Below are positions 15,989 to 23,859 of a DNA stretch of 64,000 nt, one piece after another. Numbering within the stretch: the first letter of the stretch is position 1; each line of letters starts with the position of its first letter. The stretch is from assembly GCF_037026715.1 (NCBI RefSeq), contig NZ_JBANCG010000003.1:372001-436000 (forward strand), written 5' to 3'. The notes beneath the pieces were generated by a model that saw only the letters and a program-made list of their open reading frames with translations, had not been told where the DNA came from and made no database searches. A program made the translations under genes and the position numbers. This DNA is from Breoghania sp037026715. Its GTDB lineage: Bacteria > Pseudomonadota > Alphaproteobacteria > Rhizobiales > Stappiaceae.

Positions 15989-17050
15989 TCAAAAGATCAG
16001 GTTGAACAGAAAGCCGACGGCGAGGATGCCGCTTGCGACGACGGCGATGAAGACGCCGATCAGCCGCAGCGTGAGCACCTGCCTGAGGATGATCATTTCC
16101 GGCAGGCTCAGCGCGATCACGCTCATCATGAAGGCGAGCACCGTGCCGAGTGCCGCGCCCTTGCCCAGAAGCGCCTCGACGATGGGGATGACGCCGGCGG
16201 CGTTGGTGTACATGGGAATGCCGAGAACGACGGCGGCCGGCACCGACCACCAGGCATCCGCCCCCATGATGGAGGCCATCAGATCCTCAGGCACATAGCC
16301 GTGGATCAGCGCGCCGACGCCGATGCCGAGGATGATCCAGATCCAGACCCGGGCGAAGATCTCGCGCACGGCCTCGATCCCCAGCCGGTAGCGCTCGACC
16401 ATGGTCTGGCTCTCGCCTTCCACCGCCTGCGGGGCGGTGGCGCCGGAATGGATGTCGCGCACCCAGTCCTGCAGCCAGCCTTCGAGATTGAGCTTGCCGA
16501 TGACGAACCCGGCGACGATGGCGATGGCGAGGCCGAAGGCGAGATAGGTCACCGCCACCTGCCAGCCCACGAGGCCGAAGAGCAGCACCAGCGCCACCTC
16601 GTTGACCATCGGGGCGGCGATGAGGAAGGAGAAGGTCACGCCGAGGGGGATGCCGGCGGAAACGAAGCCGATGAACAGCGGCACGGCCGAGCACGAGCAG
16701 AACGGCGTCAGCACGCCGAGACAGGCTGCCATCGCGTTGCCCACGCCCTCGGCCCGGCCGGAAAGCAGCGCGCGGGTCTTTTCCGGGCTGAAGAAGGAGC
16801 GCACCACACCCATGGCGAAGACGATGAGCGTCAACAGCATCATGACCTTGGGCACGTCGTAGAAGAAGAACGCGAACGCCTCGCCGGTGTGGCTGTGGCG
16901 CGCGACCGGCAGCAGTGCGGTCAACGCCTCGGAAAGCGGGATCAGCTGGCGATAGATGAGCCACCAGAGGGCGAGAGCGACGGCGACGCCCGTGTGCCAG
17001 AGCCATTCGGGCCGGGGATGACCGGCGGGGCCGGCGGTTTCCGTGCTCAT
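15989..17050 (-). CDS. DUF318-type permease (ArsP-like metalloid exporter)
   Basis: A 353-residue inner-membrane protein with eight or more helices. The conserved motif TPFCSCSAVPLFIGFVSAG lies in the first half, and GIPMYTNAAGVIPIVEAL in the second; both are hallmarks of the UPF0718/DUF318 permeases that include ArsP, a trivalent organoarsenical exporter. The start MSTETAGP overlaps the arsR stop (ATGA), so the genes are translationally coupled; an upstream in-frame extension lies inside arsR. The operon with an ArsR regulator and a CxxC protein suggests export of arsenic or a related soft metalloid, but the substrate is not provable here. Confidence 0.9.
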   Translation of the reverse strand: MSTETAGPAGHPRPEWLWHTGVAVALALWWLIYRQLIPLSEALTALLPVARHSHTGEAFAFFFYDVPKVMMLLTLIVFAMGVVRSFFSPEKTRALLSGRAEGVGNAMAACLGVLTPFCSCSAVPLFIGFVSAGIPLGVTFSFLIAAPMVNEVALVLLFGLVGWQVAVTYLAFGLAIAIVAGFVIGKLNLEGWLQDWVRDIHSGATAPQAVEGESQTMVERYRLGIEAVREIFARVWIWIILGIGVGALIHGYVPEDLMASIMGADAWWSVPAAVVLGIPMYTNAAGVIPIVEALLGKGAALGTVLAFMMSVIALSLPEMIILRQVLTLRLIGVFIAVVASGILAVGFLFNLIF

Positions 17051-17334
17051 GCGGCCTCCCTTTCGCTGGCCTCGGCGTCGAACACCGCATCGAGGATCGC
17101 CCGGATTTCGGGCCGAAGGTCCGGGTTCAGCCGGTAGCGGACCCATTGCGCATCGCGCCGGTCGCACACGAGCCCTGCCTGCCTGAGAACCTGCATGTGA
17201 CGCGACATGCGGCTCTGCGTGGCATCGAGCTTTGCCATCAGCTCGCACACGCAATGCTCCGCGCCATCCTTCAGAAGACGCATCGCCTCAAGGCGCGTGG
17301 GTTCGGCAAGGGCGGACAGAACGGAAAGGACCAT
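17047..17334 (-). CDS. ArsR/SmtB-family metalloregulator
   Basis: A 95-residue winged-helix repressor. The order is ALAEPTRLEAMRLL, then Cys28-Val-Cys30 in EHCVCEL, then the recognition helix TQSRMSRHMQVLRQAGLV and the wing DRRDAQWVRYRL. The CVC pair sits in the first helix of the winged-helix fold, where As(III)-sensing ArsR proteins bind metalloid. It is the first gene of the operon with a DUF318 permease and a thioredoxin-like protein and overlaps the permease start. A dyad about 26 bases upstream is a plausible operator, so the operon is probably self-repressed and induced by metalloid. Confidence 0.93.
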   Translation of the reverse strand: MVLSVLSALAEPTRLEAMRLLKDGAEHCVCELMAKLDATQSRMSRHMQVLRQAGLVCDRRDAQWVRYRLNPDLRPEIRAILDAVFDAEASEREAA

Positions 17335-17359
17335 GGCTTGTGCTCACTCAAATCAGCAT

Positions 17360-17375
17360 ATGCGCATTGGCGCAT
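17360..17375 (-). promoter_or_regulatory. Candidate ArsR operator
   Basis: ATGCGC, four bases ATTG, then GCGCAT: a perfect 6-6 dyad 26-41 bases upstream of the arsR start, in an otherwise AT-rich promoter segment (AATCAGCATATGCGC). ArsR-family repressors bind such short dyads in their own promoters. Confidence 0.55.
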
Positions 17376-17469
17376 GAAAAGGGCTGCGCGTCATTGCGAT
17401 TGATCAACGGCGGCGGGGAGCTGGGAGGATCGGGGCGCGCAGATCGACGGCGGAGAACTCTCGGCTTGC

Positions 17470-17580
17470 ACCAATCACCTCTCCGATGGGGAGTGGTCGC
17501 CGCGAAGCGGGGGCGCCCTCCGTATCCATGTGAGCCCGAAACCCCTCACCCCCGCCCTCTCCCCATGGGAGAGGGAGCTG
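17470..17580. repeat. Family C intergenic palindromic repeat
   Basis: The left arm is CACCTCTCCGATGGGGAG and the right arm CCCTCTCCCCATGGGAGAGG, with a central CTCCGTATCCATGTGAG. The other copies (21625-21775 and 58385-58502) share the same arms and the CTCCGTATCC tag. Confidence 0.75.
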
Positions 17581-17599
17581 TTTGGCCGAGCTGCCCGCT

Positions 17600-18196
17600 C
17601 TACAGCAGTTCCTGTTCCAGACCGGGGATGGGGCCGGTGATGTCGTAGATCTCCAGCCTCTCATCGCGGCTGATGGCGCCGGGGTTGGAGCCGGGCGCGC
17701 CCTCCGGAACGTCCATGCCGAAACACGCGTAATATTCGATCCAGGCAGGGTGCGGCTTTCCGGTCGCGATGTCGCGGAAGCTCATCGGCTCTTCCACGAA
17801 GAAGGGCGCGCCGTCATTGGCGTGGCGGAACATGTTGACCACGAGCTCGGAGCAATAGAGCGCGCCGTTGCCGGTGAGATAGAGCTCGTCATAGGGCATC
17901 TCGCACAGCGCGAAGCCGTATTCCATCGCCCTGTCGATAAGGTCGGTGTGGGGCGCGCGCAGGCGCCCGAGCATCAGCCGCGCGCGGCCGTCGTCGTCAT
18001 GCGAGCGGCGGGCGAAGTTCTGGAACGGGGTGAGCTTCACCTCCGGATAGAAGGCCTCCAGCACGAACTCGCCAAAGGGGGCCACGGCGACGACGCCCAT
18101 GTGGTTGAGCCGGGCGCCGCGATAGCCGACGGTGACAGCCGATATGGCGTTGTCCTCGTGACCGATCGCGGAGAAAATCAGGTCTCCGGTGCGCAT
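17600..18196 (-). CDS. YiiX-like permuted NlpC/P60 (papain-like) hydrolase
   Basis: A 198-residue protein that begins MRTGDLIFSAIG, the opening of YiiX/YebB-type proteins. The order of catalytic residues is permuted: His32 in LNHMGVVA comes before Cys115 in ALYCSELVV, as in the permuted NlpC/P60 fold (MEROPS C92). Members act as amidases or thiol hydrolases on cell-wall or lipid-linked substrates. There is no signal peptide, so the E. coli periplasmic role does not transfer directly. The gene is divergent from the DUF488 gene, with its 3' end next to a family C repeat. The fold call is firm, the substrate unknown. Confidence 0.85.
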   Translation of the reverse strand: MRTGDLIFSAIGHEDNAISAVTVGYRGARLNHMGVVAVAPFGEFVLEAFYPEVKLTPFQNFARRSHDDDGRARLMLGRLRAPHTDLIDRAMEYGFALCEMPYDELYLTGNGALYCSELVVNMFRHANDGAPFFVEEPMSFRDIATGKPHPAWIEYYACFGMDVPEGAPGSNPGAISRDERLEIYDITGPIPGLEQELL

Positions 18197-18328
18197 CGAT
18201 AGGGGGCCTTTGCTCGGACGCGGTTGTCTTGCATGGCCGCTATCATGGACGTACGAAGACGTTCAACGGGCATTAGCGCGCAGGCGCGGACATGGGCGCG
18301 AAACGGCCCTCCGCGCCGGGAGAAACGT

Positions 18329-18952
18329 ATGGAAATCCGGGACGCGGACATCCTGACGATCGGCCATTCGACGCACACGCTGGAGACGTTCATCGGCCTC
18401 TTGCGCGGCGCCGGCGTGACGGCGCTGGCCGATGTGCGCTCCATCCCCTTTTCGCGCCACATGGCCCGCTTCAACCGCGAGGCGCTGGCGGACGCGCTCA
18501 GCCCCCACGCCATCGCCTATGTCCATCTGGGCGCCGAGCTCGGCGGGCGGCCGGCCGATCCCGCGCTGTGCCGCGACGGCCGGCCCGACTACGAGAAGGT
18601 GGCGCGGACAGCGGAGTTCGCCGCCGGGCTCGACCGGGTGATGGCGGGGGCGGAGCGCTATCGCATCGCGCTGATGTGTGCGGAACGCGATCCGCTCGAT
18701 TGCCACCGCTGCCTGCTGGTCTCGCGTGCGCTGAAGGAGCGGGGCGTCAGGGTCGGCCATATCCTGGCGGACGGCCGCATCCGGGCGCATGAGGAGATAG
18801 AAGCGGAGCTTCTGGAAATGGCGGGGGACGATCCCGGCCAGACGGATTTTCTGGCAAGCGGCACGGAGCGGCTGGCCAACGCCTACCGCCACCGCCTCGC
18901 CGGCGGGCGTCGGGCCCGCACACGCCGGGACGGCATGCGGGCGCCCGAATAA
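18329..18952 (+). CDS. DUF488 family protein
   Basis: A 207-residue soluble protein with the DUF488 pattern: ILTIGHSTHTLETFIGLL at the start, VTALADVRSIPFSRH in the first third and MCAERDPLDCHRCLLVSRAL in the middle, where the Cys-His-Arg set is conserved. Biochemical function is not established; the fold is sometimes linked to nucleic acid or nucleotide handling. I chose the ATG at MEIRDADIL, preceded by GGGAGAAACGT, over an upstream frame extension with low-quality sequence. It is convergent with rpoH across a shared hairpin terminator, and its stop overlaps a 17-bp tandem repeat. Confidence 0.88.
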   Translation: MEIRDADILTIGHSTHTLETFIGLLRGAGVTALADVRSIPFSRHMARFNREALADALSPHAIAYVHLGAELGGRPADPALCRDGRPDYEKVARTAEFAAGLDRVMAGAERYRIALMCAERDPLDCHRCLLVSRALKERGVRVGHILADGRIRAHEEIEAELLEMAGDDPGQTDFLASGTERLANAYRHRLAGGRRARTRRDGMRAPE

Positions 18953-19001
18953 ACGAAAGGCCCGGATACACGAAAGGCCCGATTAAACGAAAGGGACGGC
19001 A
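18951..19001. repeat. Three tandem 17-bp units
   Basis: Units are AAACGAAAGGCCCGGAT, ACACGAAAGGCCCGATT and AAACGAAAGGGACGGCA, head to tail right after the DUF488 stop and running into the terminator stem. Confidence 0.75.
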
Positions 19002-19020
19002 CATGATGCCATCCCTTTTC
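18988..19020. terminator. Bidirectional terminator between DUF488 and rpoH
   Basis: GAAAGGGACGGCA, loop CATGA, then TGCCATCCCTTTTC: a 9-bp stem with one mismatch, flanked by A-run and T-run, so it can work on both strands. It separates the convergent DUF488 and rpoH genes. Confidence 0.7.
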
Positions 19021-19087
19021 GTGCAGTGGTATTCCAGGGCGCATTCTGCCCCGCCCGGCCCTTGGGCCGGGGTTGGTTTCGTGTCGC

Positions 19088-19999
19088 TCAGGCCGGGACT
19101 TCCTCGCTCACCACGGGCGACTTCGCGTCTTCGGCAGCGAGCTTCTTCATCTCGCTCTGCACCTTCTCGAAGGCGCGAACCTCGATCTGGCGCACGCGCT
19201 CGCGCGAGACGCCGAATTCGCCGGACAGATCCTCCAGCGTGATCGGATCCTCCGACAGGCGGCGCGCCTCGAAGATGCGGCGTTCGCGGTCGTTCAGCAC
19301 GTCCAGCGCGCGCCGCAGCATGGAGCGACGATGGTCGAACTCTTCCTGCTCGGCCAGAATCGTCTCCTGGCTGTCGCTGTCGTCCACCAGCCAGTCCTGC
19401 CACTCGCCGCCGCCATCGCCGTCGGTGCGGATCTGGGCGTTGAGCGAGGTGTCGCCGGACAGGCGCCGGTTCATCGAGATCACCTCTTCCTCGGACACGC
19501 CGAGGCGGGTGGCGATGGTGGTGACGTCTTCCGGCTTCAGGTCGCCCTCGTCGAGCGCCTGGATCTGGCCCTTCACCTTGCGCAGGTTGAAGAACAGCCG
19601 CTTCTGGTTCGCGGTCGTGCCCATCTTCACGAGCGACCACGAGCGCAGGATGTATTCCTGGATGGAAGCCTTGATCCACCACATGGCGTAGGTGGCGAGG
19701 CGGAAGCCCTTGTCCGGCTCAAAGCGCTTGACGGCCTGCATCAGGCCGACATTGCCCTCCGAGATCACCTCGCCGATCGGCAGGCCGTAGCCGCGATAGC
19801 CCATCGCGATCTTGGCGACGAGCCGGAGGTGGGAGGTGACGAGCCGGTGCGCGGCCTCAGGATCCTCGTAATCCTGATAGCGCTTGGCCAGCATGTATTC
19901 TTCCTGGGGTTCCAGCATGGGGAACCGCCGGATTTCGGTGAGGTAACGGGACAGCCCGTTCTCGCCGGCTGAAATCGCCGGAACACTCGCCTGGGCCAT
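19088..19999 (-). CDS. rpoH: RNA polymerase heat-shock sigma factor (sigma-32)
   Basis: A 303-residue sigma-70 family protein of group 3. Region 2 contains GNVGLMQAVKRFEPDKGFRL and ATYAMWWIKASIQEYIL. The RpoH box QKRLFFNLRK follows, the segment that distinguishes sigma-32 from other sigma factors. Region 4 ends with EDLSGEFGVSRERVRQIEVR. It directs RNA polymerase to heat-shock promoters. The start is the ATG of MAQASVPAI, which lies 9 bases after AAGGAGG; a GTG three codons upstream is too close to that site. The gene is next to rluD on the same strand, about 130 bases downstream of it, an order seen in other Rhizobiales as I recall. Confidence 0.96.
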   Translation of the reverse strand: MAQASVPAISAGENGLSRYLTEIRRFPMLEPQEEYMLAKRYQDYEDPEAAHRLVTSHLRLVAKIAMGYRGYGLPIGEVISEGNVGLMQAVKRFEPDKGFRLATYAMWWIKASIQEYILRSWSLVKMGTTANQKRLFFNLRKVKGQIQALDEGDLKPEDVTTIATRLGVSEEEVISMNRRLSGDTSLNAQIRTDGDGGGEWQDWLVDDSDSQETILAEQEEFDHRRSMLRRALDVLNDRERRIFEARRLSEDPITLEDLSGEFGVSRERVRQIEVRAFEKVQSEMKKLAAEDAKSPVVSEEVPA

Positions 20000-20127
20000 T
20001 GAATGCACCCTCCTTCATCGTGACACGGATCTCCCCAATTCGCGGGCAAGATCTCTTGTTCGGACGCCCGCAAGGGCGCGTCCGCCCGATTTAATATAGG
20101 GATCAATGCGCCGAAAACACGGCCCTG

Positions 20128-21153
20128 TCAGGTTAAAGTTTCGTAAAGGTCAATCAGTTCCGCGAAGTCTTCGGGAAGCGGGCTTTCGAAGCGCATCACC
20201 TCTCCGGTAACCGGATGCTCAAAGGCGAGCAGGCCCGCATGAAGCGCCTGACGGCCGAAACCGGCCACCTTTTCCCGCAAACCTTCCGGCAGCCGGTTCA
20301 CCTTGGTGCGGAAATGGGCGCCGTAGTCCGCATCGCCCACGAGCGGATGGCCGATATGGGCCATGTGGACGCGGATCTGGTGGGTGCGCCCGGTCTCCAG
20401 ACGGCATTCGATCAGCGAGGCGAGCGCGTCGCCGTCCCTGGCACCATAGCGCTTCTTCAACTGCCAATGGGTGATGGCGTGGCGTGCGCCGTGGGCGGTC
20501 TCGCGCACGACCGCGATCTTCAACCGGTTGTTGGGCGAGCGGGCGAGCGGTGCATCGATCGTGCCCTTCAGGCCCGGAGGGGCGCCCCACACGAGCGCGG
20601 AATAGGCGCGCTCCAGTGCGGTGGTGCGGCCGTGATCGGCGAATTGCGCGGAAAGCCCCTGATGGGCGACGTCGGACTTCGCCACGACGAGCAGGCCCGA
20701 GGTGTCCTTGTCGATGCGGTGGACGATGCCCGGACGGCGCACGCCGCCGATGCCCGACAGGCTGTCGCCGCAATGAAAGAGCAGCGCGTTGACGAGCGTT
20801 CCCGTCCAGTTGCCTGCACCGGGATGGACGACGAGGCCGGCCGGCTTGTCGATGACGATGAGGTCGTCGTCCTCGTAGACGACGTTGAGCGGGATATCCT
20901 CCGGCTCCGGCGTCGCGTCCTCCGGTTCCGGTTCGCTCAGGCGCACGGTTTCGCCTTCGTTGACCCGGTACTTGGGCTCGACTATGGTCCGCCCGCCGAC
21001 CGTGACCTGGCCCTGCTTGATGAGGTCCTTGTAACGGTTGCGGGAGAAGGTGCCGGCGCTTTTGGCAAGCCAGGCATCGAGCCGCTCGCCGGCATCGTCC
21101 GCCGTCACCGTCAGTTCCACGTCAACCCGTTCTTCGCTGGGCCCGTTCGCCAT
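20128..21153 (-). CDS. rluD: 23S rRNA pseudouridine synthase, RluA/RluD family
   Basis: A 341-residue protein with an N-terminal S4 RNA-binding domain (GERLDAWLAKSAG to IKQGQVTVGGRTI) and a C-terminal pseudouridine synthase domain. The catalytic Asp lies in VHRIDKDTSGLLVV; LETGRTHQIRVHMAHIGHPLVGD follows. The RluD subgroup makes pseudouridines in helix 69 of 23S rRNA; RluC or another RluA paralogue cannot be excluded. The ATG chosen (MANGPSEER) overlaps the divergent start of the small membrane protein gene in the tetramer CATG, so each gene begins inside the other's leader. Next comes rpoH. Confidence 0.9.
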   Translation of the reverse strand: MANGPSEERVDVELTVTADDAGERLDAWLAKSAGTFSRNRYKDLIKQGQVTVGGRTIVEPKYRVNEGETVRLSEPEPEDATPEPEDIPLNVVYEDDDLIVIDKPAGLVVHPGAGNWTGTLVNALLFHCGDSLSGIGGVRRPGIVHRIDKDTSGLLVVAKSDVAHQGLSAQFADHGRTTALERAYSALVWGAPPGLKGTIDAPLARSPNNRLKIAVVRETAHGARHAITHWQLKKRYGARDGDALASLIECRLETGRTHQIRVHMAHIGHPLVGDADYGAHFRTKVNRLPEGLREKVAGFGRQALHAGLLAFEHPVTGEVMRFESPLPEDFAELIDLYETLT

Positions 21154-21514
21154 GTCCGATCCTGCTTTCGACGACGAAGATAAAGAAAAGCCGCTCGATC
21201 CCGCCGCCGAAAGGTTGCAGGCCAAGCTGAAGCGACTCGTGTTCTTCTCCTCCCTTATCATGGTGGCGGGGCTTATCGCGGTGTTTTCCGCGATCATCTA
21301 CAAGGTGAGCTCGCGCGGCGGCAGCACGGCGGGCGTTTCAGGCGCGGAGATGGCGGCGACGATCTCGGTCGGCGCCGATGCCCGCGTGCTTTCCACCCAG
21401 GTCGACGGCGGCCGCCTGTTCGTGCTGGTGGAAGAGGGCACGGGCCGCGCGCTGCTGCAGTATGACGCCACGACGGGGAAGCTCATGGGGCGCACGGATT
21501 TCGTGGCGCGGTAG
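21152..21514 (+). CDS. Small single-pass membrane protein (DUF6476-like)
   Basis: A 120-residue protein with an acidic N-terminus (MSDPAFDDEDKEK), a transmembrane helix at about 28-50 (RLVFFSSLIMVAGLIAVFSAIIY), and a periplasmic C-terminal domain of about 65 residues that resembles a short beta-propeller or quinoprotein-type blade (VLSTQVDGGRLFVLVEEG). I recall proteins of this layout next to rluD in Rhizobiales, under a domain of unknown function. Its ATG overlaps the rluD start by two bases on the opposite strand, so its ribosome-binding site must lie within the rluD coding region. Function unknown. Confidence 0.8.
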   Translation: MSDPAFDDEDKEKPLDPAAERLQAKLKRLVFFSSLIMVAGLIAVFSAIIYKVSSRGGSTAGVSGAEMAATISVGADARVLSTQVDGGRLFVLVEEGTGRALLQYDATTGKLMGRTDFVAR

Positions 21515-22073
21515 AGAAGGCTTTTGTCCCGAGGCGCCTTTCCTCGCGCCAATCCCAAGCTTATCTCGATCGCTCGACCGTCATTGCCCGGCTTCGTCCG
21601 GGCAATCCAGCGGAGAGGGCGCCTCACACCCCAATCACCTCTCCCATGGCCCATTTGGGGGGAAGAGGTCGGACCGCAGGTCCGGGTGAGGGGTTGCGCG
21701 TTCTCCGTATCCCCGAGGCATTCCATCCCTCCATCCCCTCACCCTATCCCTCTCCCCATGGGAGAGGGGACCCGTTCATTCCGTGTTGCGTCGCTTGAGA
21801 TCCCTGCGGGCCGCAGCGTTCGCTGGATCCCCCGGACTGCGCCGGGGGATGACGGTGGAGAGAGCCGAACCGGAGGCGGAACAGCCAGGGCGATCTCTTT
21901 CCTTGTCATTCCCGCCTTCGCGGGGATGACAGAATCGAGCGTGTCCCGGCGTTTTTCGACACGCCTGGGGATAGCGAAAAAGAAACCGCTTGAACCCGTT
22001 TCCCCCTCTTGCAATGGTGATCCTCACAGGCTATATCCGCCATCCATCGCGCAAGCAAAAGCGCGACACCGCT
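21515..22073. repeat. Nested intergenic repeats (family B around family C, plus a family A core)
   Basis: The left half of family B at 21580-21609 (TCATTGCCCGGCTTCGTCCG) and its right half at 21828-21861 (CCCCCGGACTGCGCCGGGGG) are separated by a complete family C element (21625-21775; CTCCGTATCC and CTCTCCCCATGGGAGAGG). A 28-base family A core palindrome lies at 21904-21931. No gene is visible before the tRNA. Confidence 0.75.
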
Positions 22074-22149
22074 GCTCCCATCGTCTAGCGGTCTAGGACG
22101 CTGCCCTCTCACGGCAGAAACAGGGGTTCGAGTCCCCTTGGGAGTACCA
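22074..22149 (+). tRNA. tRNA-Glu (anticodon CTC)
   Basis: A complete 76-base cloverleaf with encoded CCA. The acceptor arms are GCTCCCA and TGGGAGT. The anticodon loop CTCTCAC, between CTGCC and GGCAG, gives anticodon CTC. The T-arm is CAGGGGTTCGAGTCCCCT. It reads GAG glutamate codons. It is a single gene with no neighbouring tRNA. Confidence 0.96.
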
Positions 22150-22488
22150 TTTCTTCAAAAAGAAATGTGTTTTTAGCCACTTGGCACTGGGTGCGGGGTG
22201 GCTTCATTGTCTCGTGCGGGCGTGGGCGTCATCGCCACGACTCTTTTCCTGCCATTGCCGCTTCGTTCACCGATCCCTCCCGCGTCATCCCGGGCGCGCT
22301 GCAACGCGCAACGTTGCTGCGCAGAACCGGGACCTCGCGCGGCAGGCACCGATGGCAGATCCCGGATCTGCGAAGCGGCACTTCGCGCCGCATCGCGTCC
22401 GGGATGACGCTGGAGAGTTCTTCCCAAATGGCAGGACACGACCCGCTGTCCGTCCCGAGAAGCGCGCCGGACGTCTCGGCTGCCGCGT
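22150..22488. repeat. Family E repeat in the tRNA-to-kinase interval
   Basis: The element runs 22281-22417: GCGTCATCCCGGGCGCGC, then AACGTTGCTGCGCAGAACCG, a middle, CAGATCCCGGATCTGCGAAG, and CGTCCGGGATGACGCTGGAG. The ends are inverted, with internal palindromes. A second copy is at 59105-59242. No gene is visible in the gap. Confidence 0.75.
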
Positions 22489-23859
22489 CTAACTCTCCGC
22501 CTGTTCCAGCCGCACCGTCAGTCCGCCTCCTTGCCTCTGGTGCAGGGTGACGGCGATGGCGTTCGCCTCGCAGATCTCCTCCACGATGGCGAGGCCGAAG
22601 CCGTGGCCGGGGCGCTGTTCGTCGAGGCGGACGCCGCGGCGGAAGGCGTGCGCCATGTCCTCCTCGCTCATGCCGGGGCCGTCGTCGGAAATCTCCACGA
22701 CCGTGCCGTTCCGCGCGGTCTTCGCGCGCACCTCGATGCGCTGCTCCGCCCATTTCGTGGCGTTTTCGAAAAGGTTGCCGAGAAGCTCCATGAGATCGGC
22801 GACCTCGATGGCGAGTGTGGCATCCGGTTCCACGGCGATCTTCCAGTCGAGCACGCCGCCGGCCGGCGTCTGCTTCAGCGTGCGTACCAGACGGTCGATC
22901 TGGGGTTTGAGCTCGATACGGGCGGCGGAGCGGCCCTGCGCGCGGGTGCGGATGCGCGCGAGCACGAGCTGGTGCTCGATCTGGCGGCGCATGTCGCCGG
23001 AAACCGCGTCGATGTCGTCGGCGACGGGCCCCGCGCCCTCGCGCCTCAGCCGGGCGGCGAGTGAGGCCAGCACGGTGAGCGGCGTCTTCAGGCCGTGAGC
23101 GAGATCGGCGGCGCGGGCGCGGGCGTGGGTGATCGCCTTTTCCTGGTCGGCCAGAAGATCGTTGACCGCATCGACCAGCGGCATCACCTCGTCGGGCTGG
23201 TCACGCGGAACCGTTTGCGCCCGTCCGGCGCGGATGCGGGCGACGTCGCGCTCCAGACGGCGCAGGGGGCGCAGGCCGACATAGGTCTGGACCGCCGCCG
23301 CCATGATCAGCGCCAGCGCCAGCAGGGCTAGCGAGGGCAGGATGGCGAGCGTGTAGTCGCGCTGGGCGTCCGCGACCTCGCCCGCGTCGATCGCGACGGC
23401 GACGCGCAGCGCCACCGCGCCGGCGGGACCGGGATGCGTCACCAGCCGTTCGCGCACGATCAGCTTCTCGCGTCCCGGGCCGGTGACCTCATGGCGATGG
23501 GGAAGGCCGGTGGAGAGCTCGTCGGGCGGCAGGGAAAGCGTCGCATCCCACAGCGAGCGCGAACGCAGCACCTGCCGCGTGCCGGTCACGGTGATGCTCC
23601 AGTAGAGACCGGAGAGCGGGCGGGAAAAGCGCGGATCGGCGGGTTCCCGGTCGAGCCGCACGGTGCCCTGCGCATCCACAGCCACGCCCGCGACGAGCTG
23701 GGTGATGAACGTGTCGAGCTCTGCGTCGATGCGCGCCTCGTACTGGCGGGTGAAGATGGCGATCAGGCCGACGGCCGACAACGCCAGCGCGGCGACGACG
23801 ATCGCCGCGGAGAAGACCAGAAGCCGCGCGCGCAGCGAGGAGGGGCGCAGCCCGCCCAT
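22489..23859 (-). CDS. Two-component sensor histidine kinase
   Basis: A 456-residue inner-membrane kinase. The first transmembrane helix is at about 13-35; a periplasmic region of about 135 residues follows, then a second helix at 173-193 and a HAMP-like linker. The H-box ADLAHGLKTPLTVL carries the phosphorylated His255. The ATPase boxes are N (LLGNLFENATKWA), G1 (SDDGPGM) and G2 (GHGFGLAIVEEI). It resembles the PhoQ/QseC-type group. Its ATG overlaps the stop of the response-regulator gene (ATGA), and a PepSY protein precedes the regulator, so this is a PepSY-regulator-kinase operon. The signal is not known; PepSY context hints at envelope or cation sensing. Confidence 0.93.
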   Translation of the reverse strand: MGGLRPSSLRARLLVFSAAIVVAALALSAVGLIAIFTRQYEARIDAELDTFITQLVAGVAVDAQGTVRLDREPADPRFSRPLSGLYWSITVTGTRQVLRSRSLWDATLSLPPDELSTGLPHRHEVTGPGREKLIVRERLVTHPGPAGAVALRVAVAIDAGEVADAQRDYTLAILPSLALLALALIMAAAVQTYVGLRPLRRLERDVARIRAGRAQTVPRDQPDEVMPLVDAVNDLLADQEKAITHARARAADLAHGLKTPLTVLASLAARLRREGAGPVADDIDAVSGDMRRQIEHQLVLARIRTRAQGRSAARIELKPQIDRLVRTLKQTPAGGVLDWKIAVEPDATLAIEVADLMELLGNLFENATKWAEQRIEVRAKTARNGTVVEISDDGPGMSEEDMAHAFRRGVRLDEQRPGHGFGLAIVEEICEANAIAVTLHQRQGGGLTVRLEQAES

